Shown in pieces: positions 8,779 through 17,718 of a DNA stretch of 64,000 bases. Numbering within the stretch: the first letter of the stretch is position 1; every line of letters begins with the position of its first letter. The notes beneath the pieces are model-generated. The model did not search any database. It saw only the letters and a list, made by a program, of their open reading frames with translations, and was not told the DNA's origin. The translations under genes and the position numbers were made by a program. The DNA lies in assembly GCA_913009825.1 (NCBI GenBank), contig CAJVYQ010000004.1:62001-126000 (forward strand). Direction: 5' to 3'. Source of the stretch: an uncultured Deferribacteres bacterium. GTDB lineage: Bacteria; Zhuqueibacterota; JdFR-76; DREG01.

Positions 8779-8936
8779 TAATTAAGGAATCTTTTAGAGG
8801 TTCACACTCGCATTGATAGATGCTGGATTTTTATAAAGAATCCGGTTTAATGTGCCGGTTTCCAATTCATATCTTTTCGGTGCAAGAGATCGGTTCGTTA
8901 ATAATTCACAGAACAGGATAGACAAAGGAGAATAAA

Positions 8937-9239
8937 ATGATAGATGAAAAAAAAGTTTGGCAGGCATTAGCCAATTGTTACGATCCCGAAATTCCCATAA
9001 ATATTGTTGATCTGGGCCTGGTTTACGATATCCGGATCGACGACAATGCGGTAAATATAAAAATGACCCTCACAGCGCCGGGCTGTCCCATGCATTCCGT
9101 AATTGCCCAGGATGTGCGGGCAAAAATATCCGCCATTGAAGGTGTTGCCGATGCTCATGTGGATGTGGTTTGGGAACCACCCTGGAATCCTTCTATGATG
9201 AGTGAAGAAGGAAAGGTGAAGTTGGGATTTACGGAATAA
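8937..9239 (+). CDS. DUF59/MIP18-family Fe-S assembly protein (SufT-like)
   Basis: A 100-residue protein with the DUF59 signature: CYDPEIPINIVDLGLVYDI, followed by MTLTAPGCPMHSVIAQDV with the conserved Cys (at about residue 51). Relatives (SufT, PaaD, MIP18) help mature Fe-S proteins. ATG start with AAAGGAG upstream. It follows the mrp/desulfurase-like pair, from which it is now separated by a family A element and about 160 bases. The C-terminus WEPPWNPSMMSEEGKVKLGF is typical of the SufT-like branch. The exact client is unknown. Confidence 0.88.
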   Translation: MIDEKKVWQALANCYDPEIPINIVDLGLVYDIRIDDNAVNIKMTLTAPGCPMHSVIAQDVRAKISAIEGVADAHVDVVWEPPWNPSMMSEEGKVKLGFTE

Positions 9240-9484
9240 AGCGAGGCAAAAAGTTCATTTATTTCATCATAAAGATTGATCCGTTCCGATCCGGCAGGAA
9301 TTTTCTGTATTTTAAAGAAAATGATTTGTAACAAAACAACCGGATATTCATCAAAAAAATGCAGTGAAAGGATAATAAAATGAACTATTTCAGAGAAAGA
9401 TCGTATATATTATGACATTTTCGAAAAAATGAGTGATAACATGAAGTTGGAAAAACGGAATTATTTATAAATAATAGGTGATTT

Positions 9485-10342
9485 ATGCCAGTACTCAGGA
9501 GTGAAAACAAAACAACTTTTAAGGCGTCTCTTGCAAATTATTTGCAGGATATTCAAAAAACTCCGCTTATTACCAAGGATAAAGAAGTTGAACTTGCCGA
9601 GAGAATTGTAGAAGGCGATGAAGCGGCGCTCAATAAATTGGTCGAATCCAATTTGCGTTTTGTTGTTTCAGTTGCCAAAGAATACCAGAACCGTGGATTG
9701 CCTCTGGAAGACCTGATCAACGAAGGTAATATCGGTCTTATTAAAGCGGCGCATAAATTCGACAGCACCAAAGGGTTTCGTTTTATCTCTTATGCCGTTT
9801 GGTGGATTCGTCAGGCGATTATGGAAGCCATTGTGAACCAATCCAAAATGGTGCGATTGCCATTCAATAAGGTCTGGGAAGTTTTTAAGGTAGAAAAAAC
9901 CTACAATAAACTTCGCAAAGTTCTTGGCCGCGATCCCAGTATGGATGAGGTAACCAAAGAACTGGGGATCTCCATTTCCGATCTCTCCAGCATCATGAAG
10001 AATTTTGGCAAGGACCTTTCTCTCGACGAGATGATCAGTGATGATTATGATTCCACTTTGATGGATTTTATCCCGGATGATAAAACGCCGCAGCCGGACG
10101 ACACATTGATGGATGAATCCCTTAAGATTGAAGTGAGCAAGGTGCTTTCTTCTTTGCCACGGCGTGAAGGTGAAATTTTGCGCTTGTATTACGGAATCAC
10201 CGCAGAACGTTCTTTGACCCTCAGTGAGATTGGGGAACGGTTAAATCTAAGCCGTGAACGCGTGCGCCAGATCAAGGAATTAGCCTTGAAAAAATTGCAG
10301 CGAACCAGTAAAGGACGGATGCTGCGGCAGTTTCTGGGATAG
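9485..10342 (+). CDS. rpoD: RNA polymerase sigma factor RpoD/SigA (short form)
   Basis: A 285-residue sigma70-family protein. Regions 1.2 to 4.2 are complete: region 2 NLRFVVSVAKEYQNRGLPLEDLINEGNIGL and the promoter-melting SYAVWWIRQAI; region 3; and region 4.2 TLSEIGERLNLSRERVRQIKELALKKL. Region 1.1 and the large non-conserved insert are absent, as in the short primary sigma factors of Bacteroidetes and relatives. I call it the primary sigma factor; a group 2 paralogue cannot be ruled out from this window alone. No Shine-Dalgarno stands out (only AATAGGTGATTT), as often seen in FCB genes. Confidence 0.9.
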   Translation: MPVLRSENKTTFKASLANYLQDIQKTPLITKDKEVELAERIVEGDEAALNKLVESNLRFVVSVAKEYQNRGLPLEDLINEGNIGLIKAAHKFDSTKGFRFISYAVWWIRQAIMEAIVNQSKMVRLPFNKVWEVFKVEKTYNKLRKVLGRDPSMDEVTKELGISISDLSSIMKNFGKDLSLDEMISDDYDSTLMDFIPDDKTPQPDDTLMDESLKIEVSKVLSSLPRREGEILRLYYGITAERSLTLSEIGERLNLSRERVRQIKELALKKLQRTSKGRMLRQFLG

Positions 10343-10379
10343 AGTTGCTGCAAAAATCCTTTCACATTTTATTTATAAA

Positions 10380-11423
10380 ATGAAAGAAGCCCTATTGTAC
10401 GACCCTGTTGGCAACAACAGGGTCGTTTGTAATTTATGCCGCCATTATTGTAAAATTTTGCCCGGTCATTGGGGGATTTGCGGCGTAAGAAAAAACATCG
10501 ATGGCAAGTTGTACACCTATGTTTTTGAAAATGCCATCGCTGCCCACGTTGATCCCATAGAAAAAAAACCTTTGTTTCATGTCCATCCCGGTTCCCTTTC
10601 TTTTTCCATTGCCACAGCAGGTTGTAATTTCCATTGCGATTTTTGTCAAAATGCCGATATCGCTCAGATTACGCAGCGGCCATTTTTGTCTGATATAAAT
10701 GAACCTTCCATTCCGGGAGATTATCTTTCGGTTGGCAACGCGGTTGAAATTGCCCAAAAACGCGGTTGTCGTTCTATTGCCTATACTTACACAGAACCGA
10801 CTATCTTTTTTGAATATGCTTATGAAATCAGCAAGCTCGCTTCCCGCCATAAAATATTGAATCTTTTCATTAGCAACGGTTATATGAGTCCCGAGGCTAT
10901 CGACATGATTCACCCTTATTTGGATGCGGCGAATGTTGATTTAAAAGGATTTCATCAGGATTTTTACCGAAAAAAAATCGGTGCCAAATTGACAGGCGTT
11001 CTCGATTCCTTAAAACTAATGAAAGAGAAGGGCATCTGGTTGGAAGTAACTACGTTAATTGTTCCGGCCTATAATGGCGATGAAGCAAACCTGCGGGATA
11101 TTGCCAATTTTATCCGCACTGAATTAGGAATTGAAACGCCGTGGCATATCAGCCGTTTTTTCCCGCATTACAAAATGTCACATATACCGCCTACTCCCCC
11201 CGGAATTCTTAAACGGGCCCGTGAAATCGGGTACGAAGAAGGTCTGCGGTATGTTTACACCGGCAATTTACCCGGGGATGACGGCGAAAATACTTTTTGT
11301 TATCAATGTGGCAAGGAATTAATTCATCGCTGGGGATTTCAGGTGAGTGAAAATAATATTAAGGATGGGAAATGTTCCAATTGTGGCGCCCTCATCGACG
11401 GGCTCGGTATGGATCCTCAGTAA
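10380..11423 (+). CDS. amrS: AmmeMemoRadiSam system radical SAM enzyme AmrS
   Basis: A 347-residue radical SAM protein. An N-terminal Cys-rich segment (CNLCRHYCKILPGHWGICGVR) precedes the CxxxCxxC cluster motif in GCNFHCDFCQN at about residues 82-89. The PWHISRFFPHYKM segment and the C-terminal CYQC...CSNC zinc-ribbon-like pair are typical of AmrS. In the family it occurs with AmrA and Memo (AmrB), whose joint chemistry is not settled to my knowledge; neither partner is in the window. It starts 37 bases after rpoD and may be co-transcribed with it. Confidence 0.9.
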   Translation: MKEALLYDPVGNNRVVCNLCRHYCKILPGHWGICGVRKNIDGKLYTYVFENAIAAHVDPIEKKPLFHVHPGSLSFSIATAGCNFHCDFCQNADIAQITQRPFLSDINEPSIPGDYLSVGNAVEIAQKRGCRSIAYTYTEPTIFFEYAYEISKLASRHKILNLFISNGYMSPEAIDMIHPYLDAANVDLKGFHQDFYRKKIGAKLTGVLDSLKLMKEKGIWLEVTTLIVPAYNGDEANLRDIANFIRTELGIETPWHISRFFPHYKMSHIPPTPPGILKRAREIGYEEGLRYVYTGNLPGDDGENTFCYQCGKELIHRWGFQVSENNIKDGKCSNCGALIDGLGMDPQ

Positions 11424-12017
11424 AAGTGTGACAGATCATTTCCTTCCTTTCTTTTCTGTTTCTAATCCCTGAGCGCAATTTAAAAATATACAACACTTTA
11501 GTTCTCTGAAAAATTCTATCAAATCCCATTTAAAGCGCATGATTCATAGTTGGTGGTAAGCAGCCTCCCCTAACCTCTCCCTTCGTCAGGCTCAGTAAAG
11601 GAGGGGAATTTCCTTCCTTTGCCAAGGGGAGGGAAGGAGGAGTTGAATCCCATATTTTTAAGTAATACCTGAATTGAGCGATTCTCTTGCTTTTGACCTT
11701 GTTTTTTTTATTAAACGGATTTTCATTTTTAACACAAATGCGGCCGGCGATTCAGCCTGCCTGTGCAGACAGGCGAATCACCCTACAATCGCTCAATTCA
11801 GGTAATAATTGCAAATTTTCCCTTTCTTTTCTGTTTCCTATTGAATTTTTTCTTATAAAAACTTACATTGTTTAAATTTAATTTGAACCTGACCGCGGAG
11901 AAGTTTGTCTGTCCGTATGGTTTTATAATGGATTGGGAGATGGTATTCTTTTCGATTTTAACACATTCCATCAGCCCGGTTTTGGTTAGAAAAGATTGCT
12001 TTAAATTGGAGGCATAA
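11424..12017. other. Intergenic region with hairpin-rich repeats
   Basis: The 594 bases between amrS and rnfB hold an imperfect palindrome of C-rich then G-rich runs near 11565-11640 (CCTCCCCTAACC against GGGGAGGGAAGGAGG), then the family B element annotated separately, which contains the small hairpin GCCTGCCTGTGCAGACAGGC. No ORF with coding character was seen. Confidence 0.6.
11667..11803. repeat. MITE-like element, family B copy 1
   Basis: A 137-base element bounded by perfect 17-base inverted repeats ACCTGAATTGAGCGATT / AATCGCTCAATTCAGGT. The flanking hexamers AGTAAT and AATAAT match at 5 of 6 positions, consistent with a 6-bp target duplication as in copy 2 at 17183. Confidence 0.75.
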
Positions 12018-12827
12018 ATGAATCCGGTCTTTTTGTCATCTATTGTTGCACTTGGTGTGTTAGGGTTAACTTTTGGCGCGATTTTGGCCATCGCCTCCAG
12101 GAAATTTGCGATTGAAGTAGATCCGCGTATTGAAGAGCTTACCGAAATTCTCCCCGGGGCAAATTGTGGCGGCTGTGGTTATCCGGGTTGTGCCGGTTAT
12201 GGGGAAGCGGTTGTGACGAAGGGAGAATCCATCACGTTGTGCGGCCCGGGAGGACCGGAAACGGCGGGAAATATCGCCCAAATTCTTGGCGTTGAAGCTC
12301 AGGAAATGGTGCCTAAAATTGCCGTGGTCCAATGCGGTGGCAGCCATAATAATGCAAGACAGAAATATGAGTACGACGGCATCAAGGATTGTAACGTGGC
12401 TACGCTTTTGGGCGGTGGTTCCAAGGCTTGCGAATTTGGCTGCCTGGGATTGGGTTCCTGTGTGGAGGCCTGCCCTTATGATGCCATGGCCATGCGGGAT
12501 GACGGACTGCCCATGGTGTTTGAAGATAAATGCACCGGATGCGGTCTGTGCGTTACCGCTTGTCCAAAAGGGATCATGGAATTGATTACGGCGACGCAAA
12601 AAGTGTATGTCGCCTGTGTCTCTCACCTGAGAGCTAAAGAAGTGAAAGCGGTTTGTTCTGTCGGTTGCACCGGATGTGGATTGTGTGCCAATCCCAAATT
12701 TACGCCCTCCGGTGTAGTTACAATGAACCGTGAAATTAATCTGCCTATCATCCCGGGAAAATGGGACGATTATGAAACAGCCGTAGAAAAATGCCCGACA
12801 CAATGTTTTGTGGTGCGCGAGATGTAA
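12018..12827 (+). CDS. rnfB: Ion-translocating oxidoreductase complex subunit RnfB
   Basis: A 269-residue Fe-S protein anchored by one N-terminal membrane helix (residues about 5-27). A four-Cys cluster domain follows (CGGCGYPGCAGY at about 51-62), then two ferredoxin-type motifs (CLGLGSCVEACPYDAM and CTGCGLCVTACPKGI) and a further CSVGCTGCGLC near the C-terminus. RnfB passes electrons from ferredoxin into the Rnf complex, which couples ferredoxin:NAD+ oxidoreduction to ion pumping. No other rnf subunit is in the window, and a terminator follows. So rnfB is either the last gene of a split operon or works apart from the core complex. Confidence 0.92.
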   Translation: MNPVFLSSIVALGVLGLTFGAILAIASRKFAIEVDPRIEELTEILPGANCGGCGYPGCAGYGEAVVTKGESITLCGPGGPETAGNIAQILGVEAQEMVPKIAVVQCGGSHNNARQKYEYDGIKDCNVATLLGGGSKACEFGCLGLGSCVEACPYDAMAMRDDGLPMVFEDKCTGCGLCVTACPKGIMELITATQKVYVACVSHLRAKEVKAVCSVGCTGCGLCANPKFTPSGVVTMNREINLPIIPGKWDDYETAVEKCPTQCFVVREM

Positions 12828-12912
12828 AATATTTTAACTCACTAAACATCAGCCTACAGCGGATAGGCACGGAATACTCAAAATATATAAGTCAAAAATA
12901 AATATTGAAAAC

Positions 12913-12945
12913 AAAAACGCCCGATTTTTTTCGGGCGTTTTTTGG
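12913..12945. terminator. Bidirectional terminator between rnfB and nrdJ
   Basis: AAAACGCCCGA pairs with TCGGGCGTTTT around a short T loop, with T runs on the 3' side of both strands. It sits between convergent genes and can serve both. Confidence 0.85.
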
Positions 12946-12971
12946 TTTACTTTTTTATCTCTCTGTTTTTT

Positions 12972-15900
12972 TCAGGAACATCCCAGCGAATTGCCACAGT
13001 TCAAACATTTGTAGCAACTTCCGTTGCGAACGGTAATGTGACCGCAAATGTCGCAGGTAGGGGCATCGCCCATCAAATCGGACAGTGAATTACTTACAGC
13101 GTCGTCCGGCGCGGTGCTTTTTGAATGACCGTTTCCCTTTACTTTTACTTCGGTGGCGGCCTGTTCCGGCAGGATGATTTCCAGTGGAATTGTTTCGTTG
13201 CTTTCTTCATCTTCCATGTTTGCTTCGTCTCCCTCAACGTTGGGTTTAACATGGAGGAAATCGGTGCGGCCCAGGTATTCCATGCCTAACACGCGGAAAA
13301 CATAATCGAGGACAGACGTGCAGGTTTTAACATTGGGGTGGTTAACCATGCCGGCAGGATCAAAACGGGTAAAGACAAATTTTTCCACATATTTCTCTAA
13401 AGGAACGCCGTATTGCAGTCCCATGGAAACGGCAACCGCAAAGCAGTTAAGCAGGCTGCGGTAGGAAGCGCCCGCCTTGAACATATCAACAAAAATCTCA
13501 CCAAGTTTACCATCCTCATAGTCACCGGTACGCAGGTAAACCTTATTCCCCGCCACATCAGCGCCGATGGTAATTCCAGGCCGTCTTGCCGGGAGATGGC
13601 GTTTTTGACCCCGGCGTAAAAAATGTTTTTCCTCTTTTTCCGGCTGCTCATCGGATTGGTTCGACAATGGCTGAGAAAGTTTGGAACCGTCGCGGTACAA
13701 AGCCACTGCTTTTATACCAAGTTTCCACGCTTGTACATACAGTTGTTCTACTTCTTCGATGGTTGCTTCATTTGGCAGGTTGATGGTTTTGGAAATGGCG
13801 CCGGAGAGAAACGGTTGTACGGCCGCCATCATTTTAACGTGCCCCATCGGCTCGATGAATCTGCTGCCAATGCCGCACCGGTTGGCACAATCGAAAATTG
13901 CGTAATGTTCCGGTTTCAAATGAGGTGCGCCTTCAACTGTTTGTGCCCCTCCCACAAAGATCTGAATCTTTTTGACCTGTTCGGCAGAAAAACCACGATT
14001 TTGCAGCTCGATTGGCGTAATGTGCGGTGTATGATTATCGAAGACTTTAAATTCGCCGATGTAGGCTTCAGCCTCCTTGATTTGATCCTCACGAAAACCA
14101 AGCTGGATTAATTTGGACATGGAAAGATGGGGTGCGCCCTGCAGTGTGCCGTATCCCAGGGCATAGTTGACAATGTCTTCCACCGCTTCCGGTATATAGC
14201 CGAGGTTACGCAGCGTTTTTGGAATCGATTGATTGATGATTTTAAAGTAACCCCCGCCGGCCAGTTTTTTCCATTTGACCAGTGCAAAATCCGGTTCAAC
14301 ACCGGTAGTATCGCAATCCATCAGCAAGCCGATGGTCCCGGTTGGCGCCAGAAGAGTAACCTGTGCGTTCCGGTAGCCGAATTCTTCTCCGAAATCGATG
14401 GCATCCTGCCAGTCATCTTCGGCCGCTTCCAGTAGTCGAGGTTCAAGGAGATCATTTTTATGGATATTTCCCAGCGCGGCCTGGTGCATGCGCATCACAT
14501 TTAACATGCTGTTCCGGTTCTCCGGAAAACCGGCAAACGGACCGGTTTTGGAGGCAATTTCCGCAGAAGTTTTGTATGCGTGACCGGTCATAATTGCCGT
14601 GAGAGTTGCCGCGTACGCTCTGCCTTGTGCCGAATCGTACGGAAAACCTTTCATCATCAGCAGTGTGCCCAGATTGGCGTATCCCAGGCCTAACGGACGA
14701 AAATTATGGCTGTTTCCGGCGATCTGCCCGGTGGGGTAGGAGGCCAGATCCACCAGAATCTCCTGGGCAATGATGAAAATTCGTACCGCTTTACGGTAGG
14801 ATTCCACATCGAAGGTACCATCTTCGTGCAAAAATTTTACAAGATTGAGCGAGGCCAAATTACAGGCGGAATTGTCCAGAAACATAAATTCGGAACAGGG
14901 ATTGGAACTGTTGATCCGGTCGGTACCTTTGCAGGTGTGCCATTTATTAATGGTGCTATCGAATTGAACGCCGGGTTCAGCGCTGTGCCAGGCCGATTCG
15001 GCAATCAGGTGCATCAGTTCTCTGGCTTCGTACGTTTCATATTCCTCACCCGTGGTACGTAAACGGGTTTTCCATTCACCATGGTTAAAGTAGATATCCA
15101 TAAACTCATCCGTGATACGCACGGAGTTGTTTGAATTTTGCCCGGAAACCGTGCGGTATGCTTCATCGTTGAAATCAGCCGAATAACCTGCTTTGATTAG
15201 AGCGGCCACTTTCTTTTCTTCGCGCATTTTCCAGGTGATAAAGTCAACAATTTCCGGATGATCCATATCCAAACAAACCATTTTTGCCGCCCGCCGCGTG
15301 GTGCCGCCGGATTTGGTGGCGCCGGCGCCTTTGTCCAGCACTTCCAGAAAAGACATCAAGCCGGATGAAGTTCCGCCGCCTGATAATTTTTCCTGCCGGC
15401 CGCGTATGGCTGAAAAGTTTGTTCCCGTCCCCGAGCCGTATTTGAACAATTGTGCCTCGTTCTTGGCCAGTTCAAAAATAGACATTAAATCATCCTTAAC
15501 CGACTGAATGAAGCAGGCGGAGCCCTGCGGACGTTCATAACTGTTCTTTACGGCTTTGATCGCCTTTTCTTTAAAATCCCAGGCAAAATTTCCGCCACTG
15601 CCTTTTATGCCGTGTTTATGATATAATCCTACATTGAACCAGACCGGCGAATTGAACGCACCTATCCGGTGGATCAATAGATAGGCCAATTCGTTGCGAA
15701 ATGTTTTGGCATCGCTTTTCGTTGCAAAGTAATTGTGTTCAAAACCAAAATCTGAAATTGTGTCAATAATTCTCGAAATCACTTTTTTTACCGAGACCTC
15801 ATGGCCTGTTCCGGGCACACCCGCTTTGCGAAAATATTTTGACACGACAATATCCGTAGATAATTGCGACCAGTCTTCCGGCACCTCCACATCATTCATC

Positions 15901-16064
15901 TCAAACACTACCGTACCGTCCGGTTCCGAAATGACAGAACGGGTTTTTTTGAATTTTACGTCATCAAGAGGATCCGCATCAGCCGATTTTGAAAAATAGT
16001 TCTCGATGGACAGGCCGGTTTTGCTTTGAATCTCAGTATCTTCCCCGGAAATGATTTCAGACAT
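12972..16064 (-). CDS. nrdJ: Adenosylcobalamin-dependent ribonucleoside-diphosphate reductase (class II)
   Basis: A 1030-residue class II ribonucleotide reductase that makes deoxyribonucleotides with adenosylcobalamin as radical source, independent of oxygen. Seen: the active-site region NPCSEFMFLDNSACNLASLN; the barrel segment LLAPTGTIGLLMDCDTTG; and a C-terminal Cys-rich zinc-finger-like tail (CDICGH...CYKCLNCGNSLGC) that holds the reducing thiols in this branch. An N-terminal ~80-residue extension and a Glu-rich linker near residue 940 are typical of the long NrdJ type. The ATG start has TAGGAGAATGAACT upstream. The adenosyltransferase gene lies 258 bases upstream on the same strand, providing the cofactor link. 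A candidate NrdR site pair lies in the spacer. Confidence 0.96.
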   Translation of the reverse strand: MSEIISGEDTEIQSKTGLSIENYFSKSADADPLDDVKFKKTRSVISEPDGTVVFEMNDVEVPEDWSQLSTDIVVSKYFRKAGVPGTGHEVSVKKVISRIIDTISDFGFEHNYFATKSDAKTFRNELAYLLIHRIGAFNSPVWFNVGLYHKHGIKGSGGNFAWDFKEKAIKAVKNSYERPQGSACFIQSVKDDLMSIFELAKNEAQLFKYGSGTGTNFSAIRGRQEKLSGGGTSSGLMSFLEVLDKGAGATKSGGTTRRAAKMVCLDMDHPEIVDFITWKMREEKKVAALIKAGYSADFNDEAYRTVSGQNSNNSVRITDEFMDIYFNHGEWKTRLRTTGEEYETYEARELMHLIAESAWHSAEPGVQFDSTINKWHTCKGTDRINSSNPCSEFMFLDNSACNLASLNLVKFLHEDGTFDVESYRKAVRIFIIAQEILVDLASYPTGQIAGNSHNFRPLGLGYANLGTLLMMKGFPYDSAQGRAYAATLTAIMTGHAYKTSAEIASKTGPFAGFPENRNSMLNVMRMHQAALGNIHKNDLLEPRLLEAAEDDWQDAIDFGEEFGYRNAQVTLLAPTGTIGLLMDCDTTGVEPDFALVKWKKLAGGGYFKIINQSIPKTLRNLGYIPEAVEDIVNYALGYGTLQGAPHLSMSKLIQLGFREDQIKEAEAYIGEFKVFDNHTPHITPIELQNRGFSAEQVKKIQIFVGGAQTVEGAPHLKPEHYAIFDCANRCGIGSRFIEPMGHVKMMAAVQPFLSGAISKTINLPNEATIEEVEQLYVQAWKLGIKAVALYRDGSKLSQPLSNQSDEQPEKEEKHFLRRGQKRHLPARRPGITIGADVAGNKVYLRTGDYEDGKLGEIFVDMFKAGASYRSLLNCFAVAVSMGLQYGVPLEKYVEKFVFTRFDPAGMVNHPNVKTCTSVLDYVFRVLGMEYLGRTDFLHVKPNVEGDEANMEDEESNETIPLEIILPEQAATEVKVKGNGHSKSTAPDDAVSNSLSDLMGDAPTCDICGHITVRNGSCYKCLNCGNSLGCS

Positions 16065-16180
16065 AGTTCATTCTCCTACAACTAGAAAGTAAATTGAATC
16101 TATCAAAAAATTCGATGAAATTTTGAAAGAAAAAACTGATTTGAGTTAGCGTAAGATTAATGAAATCTATAAGATGTGAA

Positions 16181-16229
16181 TACTACCATATATAGACGGC
16201 ATTAATTTTAGTGAACAAAATATAGTGGG
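16181..16229 (-). promoter_or_regulatory. Candidate paired NrdR boxes upstream of nrdJ
   Basis: Two AT-rich near-palindromes resemble the NrdR box (consensus aCaCwAtATaTwGtGt): AACAAAATATAGTG at 16214-16227 matches 12 of 14 positions, and the core ATATATAG at 16188-16195 with weaker flanks. Their centres are 30 bases apart, close to the roughly 31-base spacing typical of NrdR pairs. They lie 120-160 bases before the nrdJ start. No nrdR gene is in the window. Confidence 0.4.
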
Positions 16230-16322
16230 TTTGAAATAAAAAAACAAGAGAAAAATTAACAGAAAACGGTCGAAAAATGAATCCTTGCGTAAATATTGAA
16301 GTTACAAATGCAAAAAATATTT

Positions 16323-16859
16323 TTATGTTTCGAACCCTTTCCTGGCCGGGATTCCGGCGTTAAAATAGTGTTTTATTTCTCTCATCTCGGTGACCAGATC
16401 GGCGATCTCAATCAGTTCTTTCGGCGCTTTTCGGCCGGTGCAGATAATCTCCACTTCTGCCGGTTTGTTTTGTAAAATATGAAGAACATCATCGATGCTG
16501 ATAAGCCGGAAATAAATCGCTACATTAATTTCGTCCATCACCACAATCCGGTAGTTTCGACTATCGATGGCGGCTTTTATTTTTTGCAACCCCTGTTGCG
16601 CTAATTGCACATCCTTCTCAGATGGATTTTTTACATGGACAAAGGAGGGCTGGCCGTATTGCTCTATGACTAATTGACCCGCAAATTGCTTCGCCGCCCG
16701 CAATTCACCGTATGCTTGCCCTTTCATAAACTGACCGATGTAGATTTTGTACCCGTGTCCCAGCGCCCGCAGAGCCAGGCCGAGCGCGGCGGTGGTTTTC
16801 CCCTTGCCGTCTCCGGTATAAACCTGGATGAGACCTTCTGTTTCTTCGTTTGTTGGCAT
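16323..16859 (-). CDS. cobO: Cob(I)yrinic acid a,c-diamide adenosyltransferase (CobO/BtuR type)
   Basis: A 178-residue P-loop enzyme that transfers the 5'-deoxyadenosyl group of ATP to reduced corrinoids. The Walker A YTGDGKGKTTAALGLALRALGHG lies near the N-terminus, followed by FMKGQAYGEL and the conserved VVMDEINVAI. Length fits the CobA/BtuR family, which differs from PduO. It stands just upstream of the B12-dependent reductase on the same strand, so its likely job is to supply or regenerate adenosylcobalamin for nrdJ and other enzymes. No cobalamin riboswitch could be recognised upstream. Confidence 0.93.
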   Translation of the reverse strand: MPTNEETEGLIQVYTGDGKGKTTAALGLALRALGHGYKIYIGQFMKGQAYGELRAAKQFAGQLVIEQYGQPSFVHVKNPSEKDVQLAQQGLQKIKAAIDSRNYRIVVMDEINVAIYFRLISIDDVLHILQNKPAEVEIICTGRKAPKELIEIADLVTEMREIKHYFNAGIPARKGFET

Positions 16860-16899
16860 GATATATCCTATGCAAGTTAATAATTATTTATAATTTATG

Positions 16900-17039
16900 G
16901 TAACTACTCAGGTTCCCGGTTCAGAAGTTCATGGTTCAGAGGTTAACAACACAAATACATAAAAAGCGTAAAAGGATTCTAACAGGTCTGCCGCGGGCAG
17001 GGAACTTTGAACTATGAACCTGTTAGCCTGAGTAGTTAC
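16900..17039. repeat. MITE-like element, family C copy 1
   Basis: A 140-base element with ends GTAACTACTCAGG / CCTGAGTAGTTAC and a perfect 8-bp direct repeat AATTTATG on both sides (16892-16899 and 17040-17047). Inner palindromic pieces (GGTTCATAGTTCAAAG-like) add secondary structure. The right-hand duplication contains the stop codon of the aldolase pseudogene. GTAA ends with 8-bp duplications are the pattern of IS66-family elements, so this may be a non-autonomous IS66 derivative (inference). Confidence 0.85.
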
Positions 17040-17182
17040 AATTTATGATTGTTTAGGTTGGCCAAGAATATTCTTATAAAACTGATTAAACTCGTTTTTT
17101 TTCATAGATTTCATCCATTCAATGGCCTCACCCGGGTGTTGGTTGAAAAGACCGGAAAAAGGTATCCTCTCAATAAGTTATG

Positions 17183-17313
17183 ACTAAACTAAGCGATTCT
17201 AATGTCATTCAGCAGGAATCTTTTTGAATTCAAGCACAAAAACAACATGATTCCTTCTGAATGACATAGCGCCCTTTTAGTGCCGGTTTTAAGATGAAAA
17301 TCGCTCAACTTAG
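17183..17313. repeat. MITE-like element, family B copy 2
   Basis: A 131-base element inside the aldolase pseudogene. The ends (CTAAACTAAGCGATT and, reversed, CTAAGTTGAGCGATT) are diverged versions of those of copy 1. It is flanked by a perfect hexamer GTTATG at 17177-17182 and 17314-17319. Internally it has TGTCATTCAGCAGGAATC / GATTCCTTCTGAATGACA, a long hairpin. Confidence 0.8.
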
Positions 17314-17601
17314 GTTATGGTAAAACTTCGTAATCGATAGCTGTTGTACCGGATTGACGAGGTAATTGGCGATCGGTAATTCGAGGGGACAATTTCCTGC
17401 TGCTCTGCCGGGTCCAAACAGAGTTCCATCGATAAAATTCACTCCGGCGTTGATTCCGGTAATGGTGTTGGCGAAAGCAAGCTGTTGATTATTATGGAAA
17501 TGAACCCCGATTTTTTTTGATTCAGGAATTCTCTATATTTTGAGATGAGAGATCGCACCTCTTCCGGATACAGCGCGCCATAACTATCGACAATATAAAT
17601 A

Positions 17602-17718
17602 GTGTCTGACCGAAAACTCGAGGAATCTGTATGTTACAATAACTTAAAGGGTTAAACAGATTTCTCTCCGCCTTTTGGCGGATCGAAATGATAAAAAAGT
17701 GTATTTTCGTTCAGACAC
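17602..17718. repeat. MITE-like element, family A copy 3, inside the aldolase gene
   Basis: A 117-base element with ends GTGTCTGACCGAAAA / (reversed) GTGTCTGAACGAAAA, flanked by TA (17600-17601 and 17719-17720) within a wider TATTTA repeat. Removing it with one TA rejoins the aldolase frame as ANAIYIVDSYG without loss of a base. Internally it has the hairpin CCGCCTTTTGGCGG. Confidence 0.88.

Noticed and set aside
9485-10342. Sigma factor considered as RpoS/RpoH-type alternative
   Set aside because: Region 2 and 4 text fits primary RpoD/SigA better, and short primary sigma factors without region 1.1 are normal in FCB bacteria; still noted as an alternative.
12066-12803. 245-codon minus-strand ORF over rnfB
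   Set aside because: Shadow of rnfB; no recognisable domain and no ribosome site.
16065-16322. Possible cobalamin riboswitch upstream of nrdJ
   Set aside because: No B12-box-like core or conserved riboswitch elements could be read on the minus strand; only NrdR-like boxes were kept, at low confidence.
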